Source: Lamellibrachia columna
Taxonomy: Eukaryota > Annelida > Polychaeta > Sabellida > Siboglinidae
DNA: 64,000 bases
Direction: 5' to 3'
NCBI GenBank assembly: GCA_963662155.1
Contig: OY759261.1
Coordinates: forward strand, 66,589,681 to 66,653,680
Made by a program: the position numbers and the translations under genes. Shown piece by piece: positions 1-10,999 of this stretch; within the stretch, counting starts at the first letter, position 1, and the number at the start of each line of letters is the position of its first letter. The notes under the pieces were generated by a model. It ran no database searches and was not told the origin of the DNA. It saw only the letters and a list, made by a program, of their open reading frames with translations.

Positions 1-52
1 ACAGTCCCAAGGACTGGATACCGCGCTATATAAAAAAGTACCTTTCACGTAA
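1..52 (+). repeat. SINE 3' tail fragment
   Basis: The window opens in the tail of a SINE. The stretch around CTGGATACCGCG followed by TATATAA and GTACCTTT closely matches the 3' end of the tRNA-derived SINE at 38040-38092. The tRNA-like head lies outside the window. Confidence 0.6.
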
Positions 53-880
53 AAATCACACATTACGGAAATATGTTGAAAGGAACGACCAAACAAGCAA
101 ATGTCACGTTGAGCCTACAGAGAATCGGCAAGTGGTCGGTAGGCCCTATTTAGTCCGCGCTTGTTCTAATAAGCATTTTACGAAGGTAGAAATGCTAATG
201 ATGCTACATAGAATAAATATAAATAATTGTATATGTTCGAAAAAATTATAAGCTGTGGAACGCCCGAACTTGTAGATATAATTTACATACCATAGGCTAT
301 CATAATCGCAACAATTTGATTCCCTAAATGGTATTTTTACAAATCAGCCCGATGCCGGTTTTGGCTGTAATGTTTTTTTCACTACCTTCACGCAAGCTTT
401 ACACAACTCTATATACACACTGTTACCAACCACGAGTAAAAAAAAGATTTTTGCTTGGACAGACCGGTGAAACAAAAAGTACTCGTTTAGTTGTCATGGT
501 TACCCGATATAAGAATCGATTTCCATGTGTGATGTATTTATATCACAATTGGCATACGTCTTTGACAACGAAATGCAACAGAACCGCCTGAAACTTGGCA
601 CCTGATAATATCTACTCAGGTGTGACAAACACTTACCTTTAAAGTTGATAACTATAGCTCTCCTTGTTGTCCCTGGAGTCAGGGATGAGGCTGGCACCGA
701 TAAAGGGCTGATTTTTTTCTCTCCTTCCGTCAGTGACCCCGTGGCATTGCCATCTACACCACCCTTGCTCCCGTTCTCCATTCCCTCGCTCTCGACTCCT
801 CCAACACTGCCACAAAATATCTCTTGCAGCAGTCGTGGTCTTTCTCTTCTCCTTCCCTTCCATCACTATCGAGTGTCGGT

Positions 881-1263
881 AGGCCGGTTTACACGAGCGA
901 TGTGTGCCCCAATTGTCGCAGCCAACCGTGTCGCACGATAATGCGCATATAAATTATGTGTGCATTTGGGTAAGCTGCTACTTAGATAGTAACTCGCGCC
1001 AATCCCGGCCTGAGATTTGATGAAAGGTCACGACAGGTGCTCCTGCTGTCGGTCGCAGATTGGCTATTGCGTCATAATTGCGGCCGACTGTCGGCTAAAT
1101 TGGAACCAGTCCCAATTTGACGGACCCAATAGTAGCCACAAATTGGCCTCACTAATCGGTCTCGTGACAGTGTTTACACGACCGATTCTTACACCGCGAT
1201 ACCGCGCGACACCATGTCGGCCGACCGATTGGGCAAATAACCGCTTGTGTAAACCAGCCTTAA
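881..1263. mobile_element. Candidate non-autonomous DNA transposon (MITE) with short TIRs
   Basis: The left end reads GGCCGGTTTACAC and the right end GTGTAAACCAGCC, an inverted pair of about 13 bp with one mismatch, bounding about 380 bp of GC-richer DNA with no credible ORF. Target-site duplication is not clear (possibly 2-3 bp). Superfamily not assigned. Confidence 0.45.
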
Positions 1264-1803
1264 GTTGCTACAACTTGTGTATTGAACTAAAACATAAGAT
1301 TTTATATAAAATACACCACACTTCGTAACGGTCGGCGTTTTAAGGAAGCGGGAGATTTACGAAAAAAGGCACGAGACGGGATATTGGGTGGACATCCGGT
1401 TCATCGGCAGAGACCGATATGAAAGGCGCCCCGCGCTACAAGATCTGTGTTAATTGTGTATTGCAGTTTGCAGTGAATAAAGGTATCAAACTGCGAGCGT
1501 GATTGCGTTGCGGTGTCGTGTTGAATTGCAATTAGTTAGATCCCGACGGCGCGACTGTTGTGTCTGAGCTCCTGGCTTGTAGAGTGATTACACCGGGAGG
1601 ATTAAGCATATGTCGTGGGATCACGGCCTACAGTAAAGAGAGAGAACATCGTAGGTTTCAGTGCGTTGCTGTTGCAGAACACCTCGGCACAGGCATCTGT
1701 CGCTTGGTTCCACTTCTGCTTTTTCTCGCTGAATATTGTCCTTAGAAGTAGGCGCAGAGTTTTTAATACAAATGTTCTGTACTTTTCCAAAGAAGCTATA
1801 TCG

Positions 1804-2240
1804 TCAGGGGTGGGATATAGGTATCGTCAGGCGTAGGTTTACATTTGGTGTCATGCTTGATGAGATCAGCAGCACTTTGACAATTTTTACTTTCTCTGCT
1901 TCAGAGTCTGTTAGTTTAGGAGCTTCATAAAAGCAGTTCAGAATATTCGAAGCTGTGCTCGTGAATGTCACCACATCGACCTTTCTGTTGATGCTGGTAA
2001 TAACGACACTGTCGCTAAAGTGCTGTGCACTCTTTCTTTTCATATGCTTAGCATCGTAAATGTCGGTGCCTTTTTCTGCAGGGGATGGTTTTCTGTTCGT
2101 AGTCGCTTTCTTTTAAATATTTAGCCACCTCTAAAAAGTCTTCCTTTGAAGTGTCGATATGACTACCCAGGCATTGTTTCTTACTTTGGTAAGTTGACTG
2201 GTATGCTATTGGTGGTCGTTCCCTCTTCGGAAATTTATAC
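1804..2240 (-). pseudogene. Degenerate coding-like segment, unknown family
   Basis: On the minus strand two protein-like stretches lie in tandem in different frames: one with DTSKEDFLEVAKYLKESD (about 2190-2100) and one with RKVDVVTFTSTASNILNCFY (about 1990-1930). The mixed composition and the frame change look like a decayed mobile-element protein rather than an active gene. I do not recognise the family and assign no function. Confidence 0.25.
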
Positions 2241-2307
2241 TGCAGACCTGGTGGTTAAAAGCATCTGCTCCATGTAGATAGTAGACGGTGACCTGATAAG
2301 TACTAGT

Positions 2308-3000
2308 GCCCTGCGCGGGCCTATAATTTGAGCCCAAGCCCGGCCCGCAATTAGTAGTTAGAGTCGAGGCCCGGCCCAAGTCCGCAGCAATTTTTCAAGC
2401 CCGGCCCGGCCCAGGCCCGCAAACTAGAATTTAGGCCCAGGCCCGGCCCAGGCCCGATCCAGACCGTGAATGTTTGGCTCAGGCCCGGCCCGGCCCGGCC
2501 CGCAAGTTTCAGGCCCATACCCGGCCCATACCCGCGGGGCAAAGACGGGTAAGCCCGCGGCCCGCAAGCCCGCGGCCCGCTAAGTTTAGAGAAGATAAAA
2601 CTATAATCTTATAAGAAATACGAAGCACAAATAAACTGTAAAACAGACTAATTGTTTTAATAAATAAAACAATAATATATGAACATTATATAATGTTTAC
2701 TACTGAAATAGTAATGTCAGCTGTTGTTTAGTAGTGTCTAGCTAGTAGCTAGTACTAGCTACTACAATATATGTCACCCACTGGCACTGACACCCAGTGG
2801 CATTTCCAGCAGGCCTGCAGTCACTAGCCTGAGACAGACCAGGTTGAGACATGTGTGAATTAGTACAAGTGTGAATGAATCAGTACTGGGGAAATTGTAG
2901 ATACAATTGTAGTCACTAGTTCACACAATTGAAAATTTAAATTACCAACTGGGGTGGGTACTGGACTAATGGGTACTGGCACTACTGGGCAGTGGCCAGT
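2308..3000. repeat. Interspersed repeat with GGCCCGGCCC-rich end, copy 1
   Basis: It begins with TAGTGCCCTGCGCGGGCC, followed by about 270 bp dominated by GGCCCG/CCCGGC runs, then AT-rich DNA and a stretch with CACCCACTGGCACTGACACC. The same order (TAGTGCC start, CAGGCC-rich part, AT-rich part, then this motif) recurs at 54163-54920, so this is an interspersed element. Such GC-rich ends are seen in some hAT-like non-autonomous elements, but no terminal inverted repeat or target duplication was identified. Confidence 0.55.
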
Positions 3001-4689
3001 TGGTTGGTCATTCAGGCAGGCAATGTTTGGAAGGAAGGCCTATACAATAGAATGTCCACTCGTTTGGTCAAAGGGTGATTAAATTGATGGTTAAACAAAT
3101 ATGTTTAAAGTAAATATTTGGGGCTGGCTGCCCTCCAGCCGGGTGAACTTAAGTGGCCTGGTATGGGGTCATTAGATCTATGCAGAAGGGTACATTCATG
3201 CCAAAAATATGCGGTTTACAGAGTCTAGGCATCACGGATTAAGGGATAGGAAGTTAAGTTTGAGCTGAAGAAGAATGATGGGAAACATGCATTAAATGAA
3301 GCCAGTGAAACAAGTGCCACTACTCCAGTCACAGTGTCTTGGAAAGCCAGTACATGTTTAAAGAATTACAATACAAAGGTATGGGCATGCGACTATGCAT
3401 ATATTTTATATGAAATGTCTCTATTAAAAGAATGCACATTATTAAAAATGATACCATAGGAAGTCCCATTGTTGAAAAGATATAAAGCACTATTGTCATT
3501 CATAATTCCATGCAAGGTCTCAATTTGCAACTATATAATACTAAAGCAATAATTTTAAGCATTCATTAACCGGAATTACAATTTATAATCAGGACGATGT
3601 GCGCCCAACAGTTAATGTCTTGCATTATGCAAGCACACTGAACTGTTGCCTGGAAATCTGCCGTTCTGGCTGGAAAAAAACACCACTATAGGCCCTACCC
3701 CTCTTTTTGTCACAACACTTGACACACTGACTGCAAGATAAACAGTGTACACTAAATCGGAAACTAGATTCTTGCGAACGAAGGCTGCGACTGCTGGTTG
3801 GTCCCTCTTCCGGTATATTGAGGTCACGACTGGTGACATTTTTATTGACGTATTCCTTTCGACACATTTGATGGACAGTTTGTCCAACAAACGTACGGAC
3901 GCTGTCTCCATTGACATTCCTTTGACAAAGATGCCGTTTACGAATAATCTACCAGATTGCGAAATGATAGTATTGCGCTTGGAAATTATGGCAATTAACA
4001 TACAAATTAAGTGACTTTCCCCCATACATTATAATCTACATTTTTGATAAGGTGTTCGACGTGTGTTTGTGGCTTGCTTGCCGCAAACCCCGTTTATGTT
4101 GCAGTTTTGTCTAGGTTAGGTGACTTTTCTGCCTAGATTGACTGGATTATATGTATTCCCCAGACATTGGTTGTTTTGATGGTTGGGACCCCACTAATTA
4201 TGGTAGTCAATTTGCAAAACCTATAAGTAATAGTCCGCCAAGCGTCCTTCCAAGGTTTTGTCCGGAACGATCTTGTTTTATATACCAGGTGGCAGCACCA
4301 TCCGACATGTCTGTCGAAGTATTCCCATACTTCACCAGGTGTCAGCACAGTTGTTGTCCAGATCATACAAATTCGTCAGTCGTTGCAGAATAAACGTTTT
4401 TCTCCTGAACATGTTGACATATTGCAGATATGCGTTTCATCGTTTTGGTAGCGCGATGTTAAAGAACATATGTGTAGAAGACAATGTTCAATGTGCGCTT
4501 TCATACATTTCTTGTAAGAACATTTGAACAGCATGAAAATAAAATTCAAGGAGTGTACGTGGAGCCGAGTAATCCATGAGGCGTCGTGGCATGGGCATGT
4601 TGGGACGGCGATCCATATTGCGTATAAGGCAATACACAAGTGCCGAGATGCAGAATAGCAAGTTGCAGGTCATGGGCATGACAATTTTG
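3001..4689. other. No supported gene; possible transposon debris
   Basis: Several short ORFs occur on both strands (for example a 137-codon minus-strand ORF at 4025-3612), but they overlap on opposite strands, have no start or splice context and match nothing I recognise. The stretch adjoins the hAT-type remnant at 4690 and may be its decayed N-terminal part. Confidence 0.3.
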
Positions 4690-4990
4690 CGAGAAATGGC
4701 AAACTGTTTGCAGAACACGGATTTTTCAGTATCATGGCTGAGGAAACGAGTGGCCTATCCGACCATGAACAGCTTGTAATCTGCATAAGACGGTTAAACG
4801 ATAAACGTAAGGCCCGCGAAGATTTCATTTGTCTTCATAAATTAGAACACGCTGATGCTTCTACCATCACAGCCTTGCTCAAACATTTTTTATTACGAAT
4901 GAACCTTTACATAAACACAGTTAGATGACAATGCTATAATGGCTGCTATGATATACTCCCAGACATAGTTACAGAGCCATATACAGGCCT
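4690..4990 (+). pseudogene. hAT-type transposase remnant
   Basis: Forward translation gives a block with REMANCLQNTDF, then after a one-base frame change MAEETSGLSDHEQLVICIRR, then EDFICLHKLEHADASTITALL and LLRMNLYINTVR. This order (leucine-rich helix, MADETTD-like motif, EQ-IC-R, then E-F-GLH and L-R-NL) is that of the catalytic region of hAT-superfamily domesticated or decayed transposases, including the MADETTD acidic motif in altered form. The frameshift and the stop at 4925 show it is inactive. Identification is from remembered family patterns. Confidence 0.55.
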
Positions 4991-5520
4991 ACTACAAGGC
5001 GCTGGACCTCATTATGCCGTTTGTCAAAGACAGGTTCTATCAACGCGGCTACAATATACATGAACTGTGAGTAGCTTCTCTTAAAAGCAGCTTGTGGAGA
5101 CGCATGGAAAGATGAATTCTAAAGTGTTACTAATTTTCATAGTGATTTTATCTACGAGAGCTGGAGACACATATAAACATTTTCACCCATAATATTCCGC
5201 GTGTAAAAAATGAGATATGTTCTAATGTGTTAGCATATTTACGATACCTGTCTTCACACCAGCAACAGTTATTGCTACAGGTTATCAAATTAGCAAAATT
5301 AATTTTGGTCATGCCATCTACAAACGCTAAAAGCAGTCATTTAGCGCCCTACGTCGCACTACAACATACCTGAGGACAAATATGATTCAGATATGATTGA
5401 ACCCTTTGACGATGATGTCTGTGTACGGGTATGAGTTACACATTGTACTATCAAATGCACCAAAACGCACTACTTTGTCTGCGCTTTTTCAAAATCTAAC
5501 ACGTCGGGAAAGGGGATAAA

Positions 5521-5732
5521 GCCCACCCCACCCCACCCACCCACCCCCGCTCGACGCTCGTGCTTCGCAGTTCGTTGGGCCGGACCATTTTCGCCATCCT
5601 TCTGTTTAAAACACAGCAATTAAACAAGAGCACGTACAAATTATCATACCGAGTGGGCGGAGCTAATTTATAACGAACGACGCATTACTTAGCCTGCCTA
5701 CTTCCTCGGGGTGGGGTGGGGTGGGATACGTA
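5521..5732. repeat. C-rich/G-rich inverted repeat pair with G-quadruplex potential
   Basis: A C-rich tract of repeated CCCCACC and CCCACCC units at 5523-5547 is mirrored by repeated GGGGT units at 5709-5729, about 160 bp apart on the same strand and therefore self-complementary. The G-rich strand has at least four G3-G4 runs. It may be the ends of a small inverted-repeat element or simply a structured locus. Confidence 0.4.
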
Positions 5733-6073
5733 GGGGTTAGCTGAGTGTCCAATGTCCACCCCAATTGGCGCCTGTCTTAATGGTCAACATTGAGGAGACG
5801 TAAGGACATGACCGCCTGAGGACATGAACCTATGTTCGCTTATGACATCCTTTGTGCCTACAACATAGAGTTACATCATTAATCATCCCCCTATAAATAA
5901 GAGCGATAAGCCAGCTCACTGCAGTGAAGCGGGCGTGGATAACTTATCGGGCTAGTAGCCAGTGACGATGACACCAGGAACCAATTAACTTGAAGATTTG
6001 TCATTGTCATTTGTTCTTAATGGGGCATGGCCACCAGACTGATTAATAATTTGGTTGAGGGTGGTCCCAGCAG

Positions 6074-6463
6074 TTGTGTTATAAGTGTGGGCAGTTGGGT
6101 TGTTCATACTGGAGTGAGCATCGTGCATTAGTGTTAAACTCTCCTAGACAAACATTTTGGAGGCTTGCTGGAGAAAGTTGTGGGACAACGAATATAGTTA
6201 TTTCCTGTGTGGCTTACAGCTGTACGAATCGACAGAAGACAGGATCTAACATCTCGTTATTTTCAGATAATTTATGTCACAAATGTTTGTGCTGTGTTAG
6301 TGTATATGTGAATGAATGTAACAGTTTCGAAAATGTTCTGAAATATCAATATATTACAGATACGTTTGTTTTCTTGGGGGTAGCGTACATTAAGTGTTTC
6401 CCAGTAGTCACATTTATTGGGTGCAACATAAAATGTTATAGGGATAGGATTCAGTTTTTATAA
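6074..6463 (+). pseudogene. THAP-domain-like remnant or exon
   Basis: An open stretch of about 130 codons contains SCVAYSCTNRQKTGSNISLF at about 6200-6260, which resembles the first zinc-knuckle half of THAP domains (C-x4-C followed by S/G-I-x-F). The later parts of THAP (conserved W, second C-x2-H pair, AVPTIF box) are not recognisable downstream, and the segment ends at a TTTTCAG that may be an acceptor. It could be a fragment of a P-element or PIF/Harbinger-associated THAP gene, or chance. Confidence 0.35.
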
Positions 6464-7284
6464 ATAATGTGTGCCTGCGTGTATGCATATTTGTAATTCT
6501 TTTTTAAAACTCTACTAGATGTCAGCTCATTAATAAGATTTTTTTTTCTTTATTAAGTCATCTGCATTTAACAAGGCTCTCCCCTTTTTGGTCGTCGTTT
6601 GCCTTTTCATCGTTGTATGAACCACTATCATGTAACTGATTATGTACACATTGCAACATTCATTGCATTCTATGCATTTGTTTGACAAACCATGTGAAAG
6701 GTTGCCTACTAAAACAATTGACGGCTTAAATGAGAGAGCACATTTCTTTACATGAGGCGTGTCCTTGGGCAAGTTGGCCAGATAACTTTCGAGAAAGATC
6801 TTGATCTGCAGGTGGAAATGGCTGTGATGGAGCAGCTGGGGAATGTGTTGGAAGATGGGAAAAGAATATTTTTGGGACCTTAGAGAAGAATGTCCAATAG
6901 GGTTTAATGAGATTTTGACCACTTGCAGTCATTAGCTAATACATGTATAGAGCACTTCAGAAAGTTCAATTTCAATCATGTATAGTGGTGCTACTGTTAT
7001 AGTTAATATGTTATGATATTTGATATACAAGGTGCATGGATAGATTGTGCAAGTAATAAGGTATTAGGTATATATAGCTATATAGTAATGATCTCTTATT
7101 AGGTCTGTATATCTAGAGATATATGTTGAAGACTGGGTGCTGTACAGTATAAACACTGGGCCTCCAGTGGGTTTTTGTCATGCAGCAGCATGAATGTCAC
7201 TGTCACATATGTCAAATGATAAGAGCTCAGCGGTCTTGTTTTACTAACGGGTGTTCTATTAATGTTTATGGCCTACAATGATCG

Positions 7285-7345
7285 TGTAATGCTCAAATGG
7301 AAACAAAAGTCATGTCTATGCACCTATAAAAGTTTGTAATATGAT
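7285..7345 (+). repeat. Fragment of palindromic MITE family (see 34575 and 43190)
   Basis: The sequence around GGAAACAAAAGTCATG followed by TATGCACCTATAA matches the terminal part of the two full-length palindromic elements at 34575-35162 and 43190-43819. Only one end is present here. Confidence 0.5.
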
Positions 7346-7567
7346 ATCTTACAAATATGGTCGACATTTTGAACACATTTGAAGCTCTTAACAGTGTATT
7401 CTGCCTATTTTATCAATGCATTTAGTTAATATTGAAAAATAATTAGGTTAATTAAAAAATTATATAATCTTAATCTGGTTTTCAATGTTTTAGGAAGCCC
7501 GTGTGTAAGAAAATTGGGTGTAAACCTGGAAATAGGACTCTTTTGGATAAAGCAACTGTTCATCTAA

Positions 7568-7645
7568 GCCAGATGTTCTCAACCTATGGTACGCGTACCC
7601 CCGGGGTACGCCAGAGGCTTTCCAGGGAGTACGCGGAAGCTAAAG
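7568..7645 (+). mobile_element. Truncated transposon end of the 'GTTCTCAACC...TACGCGTACCCC' type
   Basis: The stretch has GTTCTCAACC, then TATGGTACGCGTACCCC and CCGGGGTACGC. This wording is typical of the termini of widespread non-autonomous hAT-like elements in animals. The internal GGTACGCGTACC is a perfect 12-bp palindrome. The opposite terminus was not found. Confidence 0.45.
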
Positions 7646-8124
7646 TTACGTACAATGGTGCAAAGATGTTGTCATTTTGTGTGGTCCGCGAAGGAAAAAG
7701 TGTGCGTCTGTAATACTATCAAATTCAAACAAAACATATTATATGTCAAGCAAAAATTCGACACTATTACAAAACGTCGTGATAAAAATCCATAAATTGC
7801 TATTCTCGAAAGACCAACAGTTTTCCTAGTTCAGATACTTTCCATCTAAATTATTCGTAAGTTGCGACGAGTTCGCCTCGTTTCAGCGGTTATTGCCTAA
7901 CTAGTAAACGTCACCAATTCCATCACCTTCAATACCAGCCTCTTCTGCCTCTTGTGCGGACCAAGAGGCCCGATCTGCTCTTCCACACAGGTCCGTTGGC
8001 TTTCGCGGGGGGACGTGATGTCGCAGAAAGATGAGACCACCAAATTAGTTGATCGCGTCAGCATGGAGCAGTCTCGAAAAATCGTTGAAAATCTCTCGGA
8101 CAAAGGTAGCTCTTGAAGCTGGCG

Positions 8125-8420
8125 TGCTTGAACAACATCGTTTTTCACCTGAATCTCATTTCAAATTAATTTTGCGAAAAACCAAACCTACCTAGTATCC
8201 ACTGCAACAAAACGCTAGCTCGTTTGTGCAACTTTTGTGTGCAGTTTTTTTGTGAAATCATCAGACAATCTATTAAGCTACTTAATGCTCGTTCAAGCAT
8301 TAATTGAAGTGAAAATCGAAATGCTGAACATTTTTCGTAACTTTATCATGTGATCGGCGAGAGGATTGAAGCATCGGCATTGACTCGCACAGTGTTTACC
8401 ATTTTGTATATATACTATTT
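8125..8420 (+). repeat. Dispersed repeat family, copy
   Basis: It shares ordered blocks with segments at 32090-32360, 34370-34530, 38845-39195, 53380-53690 and 59950-60240: a CTCATTT/TTTTGCGA block, CCTAGTATCCACTG, AGCTCGTTTGTGCAA, then a GTGAAATCATCAGAC block. No coding potential. Element class unknown. Confidence 0.5.
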
Positions 8421-8689
8421 TGATCCTTGCCAGATCTAACGACTGAAGTTAATTATTTAGATGATTTTAACAACAATCAACAATGTGTGTTAAAGAAATG
8501 CATTCTCCACATTGCTAATTTTATAGCTTCATTTTGAAGCCAATTTTAAGGAAATATATGTAACACAATGCTCTTAAAATGTCAGTGTTAATGTAATAAA
8601 ATAACATGAATCAAATAATTGGAACACGTTGATTTTTTAGTCTGTGTGGGACTAAAAGTGTACACTTTACGTGAAAACTAGAGGTGACT

Positions 8690-8820
8690 ATTTGGGATAG
8701 TTTACTATCGCGAAAGTGTCGCGATAGTTTCATGACTATCTGGATAGTATCGTAATAGTGTCATGACTATCGCGATGAGGAGGAGGAGGAAGAGTAGGAA
8801 GAGGAGGAGGAGTTTTTATG
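8690..8820. repeat. ATCGCGATAGT-type inverted motifs followed by GGA-rich tract
   Basis: Interleaved GATAGTTTACTATCGCG, TCGCGATAGT and TCATGACTATC words form several short overlapping inverted repeats at 8694-8776, followed by about 40 bp of (GGA)n-like purine sequence. It is probably a transposon end; no partner end was found. Confidence 0.35.
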
Positions 8821-9649
8821 GTTACCGAGTGGTAAGTGAAAGGTGCATTAGTTTGAAAGACGCATTGGTTTTGAACCAACCAGAAAACACAAAATGTAAT
8901 GACACAGCTGTCGTCTTGAGTCTGTATACTCCACACCGTTAACACAGGAATATGTGGTGCTTGTGGTGTCTGTAAACAAACGTGTTATCTATCAGTGAAT
9001 GTACTTGGTTATACATTCTTTTTACGATGTTTCTTTCTGCGCGACTCGGGAGACCTTTGGATCTACGAGAAATCAGCTGTTGCACTAGCTTGCAGCACTG
9101 GATGGAACCGGTAACTTCGAAGCGGCAGTATGCCTATAGACTTCGACCGACGCTGTTGTAAACACTGCGCCGGTGATCGCGTCTGAAGACGAGAACATTA
9201 GTCCCGGACATGATTTCTTGTGACTTTGACATTGACCTTGTTGGCGATTTATTGACACATAGTACGGTACGTAGTCCTACGTACGTTTGTGTTTTCCCGC
9301 CATCACAATAGAGGACTCCGAAGCCCTGGGTTTCTTTTTTATTACTGCAACGACTATTATACATGGGTCAATAGTTAAGGCATGCATATATCATATTACA
9401 ATAACGTAGGGGCTATATTTTCTTTTAAAAACTGAAATAACTACATTATGTTATATTAGGTTTGGAAAAGTATAGAGAGCGCACCACTTAAATTCGGTTA
9501 CGAAGAATGAGAAACCAAAGTAAAATTAAAACGCAAACTGCATTATATTTATAATGTTTCATTTATAAAAAAATATACACAAAACATAAATTCAGTGTAT
9601 TTATAGCCGCCATTTTACTATTTCTGAACCACCAAATCATGCACCACTT

Positions 9650-10455
9650 TTCATCGCTTGATTAAATATTGTTTCTGCTTCTCGGCACGTAGGGCAGACA
9701 TACGCTACTGTAGAAGTGCACATCGTGTTTCGCCCCACTACTACGGCTGTCATTGACTGACGCCGGTCTACAAGCACGCGTCACAGGCACGCGACCTCCT
9801 GACCTTTGACACAATTAGCATGTCAGCACACCTGCACACGTGACAGGCTCTTAGGCGCTTATTGGCTGGCTTGTCTCACCCGAGTGTGTTGACGTCGCGC
9901 GGTCGACATCGTGACGTAGGGGAACATACTAGGGCCGTTGTACTCAGCTGGGCACTTTGTCAGTAAGCGGGTTGGCAAATATTGTCGCCTCACAAACTCA
10001 TCCTGTAACAGGTAGGTTTTTGTCGAATGTCTGCGCTCCAACATACGATCATTAGTTGGGCAGATCTCGCAATTTGCATGACCAACATGAAGGTTATTTA
10101 TTTCAAATGTTCTTTCTTCGGTCGTGATTTTAGCAATTTGTTCAGTCGGCCTGAGGCTGATGTCTTGCTGTTCCGGGTAATATACAGCATCTTTTCCGCA
10201 TAATCGTATTACTGCTTAATGCCCCCGACATTTTAGCGTCACCTAGTATTTCAGGTTTTCAGATAAACCCGACGGTGTCGTGACAAACGTAAGAAAACGT
10301 CTGATATTGCAATTGCGTGTTCACGTATGATAAGAGTCTGTTCTGTGACTCTCGAGTGATGCCGATGGTAAAATAGTGACGTGACATATCGTACGTTACT
10401 TTGCGTATTATGGGGAAAGATGCATTTTGCAATTATCTGGGTGTTGCAGATGGTA
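9650..10455 (+). promoter_or_regulatory. CpG-richer stretch with a candidate 5' exon
   Basis: CpG frequency rises here relative to the AT-rich flanks (for example GACGTCGCGCGGTCGAC near 9890 and an E-box CACGTG near 9837). At 10410-10452 a short ATG-initiated stretch (MGKDAFCNYLGVAD) runs into a consensus donor, GATG|GTAAGT. It could be a first exon of a transcript on this strand, but it does not splice in frame into INSIG exon 1 as called, so it would be non-coding leader or belong to something else. Speculative. Confidence 0.2.
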
Positions 10456-10713
10456 AGTCGGTAAACCGCATAGCAACCAATTTGTAAAATATGTAAACGA
10501 ACGACCAGATACGTGAGACTAGTCTTTTAGTTGCATACATGTATGACATCACGTACGTATTGTCTATTTCACTGTAAAATGTGCCACTTGCGTAAGATGT
10601 GTAATAAAAGAAAGGACATAATTTTTTAAAGTGCAACAGATTCACCCAGCGTCAAAAGCCTGGGATCGTTAACTAATAATTTTCAAAATTTTGGGGACAG
10701 AAACCCCTTTTCC

Positions 10714-10717
<4 letters not shown>

Positions 10718-10747
<30 letters not shown>
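10718..10747. repeat. (TA)n microsatellite
   Basis: About 15 uninterrupted TA dinucleotides. Confidence 0.9.
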
Positions 10748-10748
<1 letters not shown>

Positions 10749-10779
10749 CTTCAGTAGTTGCGGAGGACCTAATTTTGGG

Positions 10780-10995
10780 TAATATACCGCAGATTTGGCT
10801 TTGCCAAAATTGGTAAGTAAGATCTTTGAATCCAGGAATCAATCAGGTTGCTTGCTTTGCACTGAATGTTTTCCAGGGCTGTGATATGTTTCATTACTTT
10901 AGGAATGAGGCCCAAACTTGGTTTGCATATGAATTCAAGACAATGGGCGAGCAGACAAGAATAGTAGAAAAACACTGTTCGTCCTTGTGTTTGAA
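10780..10995 (-). mobile_element. LINE ORF2 fragment (RT thumb region), decayed
   Basis: Minus-strand translation gives SPIVLNSYANQVWASFL in one frame, then KHITALENIQCKASNLID in another. This matches the order L-EYA--VW-P--KHI-ALE-IQR-A---I found after the RT palm of CR1/Jockey-like non-LTR retrotransposons. One frameshift separates the blocks. Confidence 0.5.
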
Positions 10996-10999
10996 TGTA

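Noticed and set aside
3612..4025. 137-codon minus-strand ORF
   Set aside because: No recognised motif, overlaps other ORFs on the opposite strand, and no splice or start context; may be chance or transposon debris.
10410..10452. In-frame first coding exon of INSIG
   Set aside because: Splicing GATG|GTAAGT to the 16539 acceptor gives phase 1, out of frame with INSIG and soon stopped by TAG.
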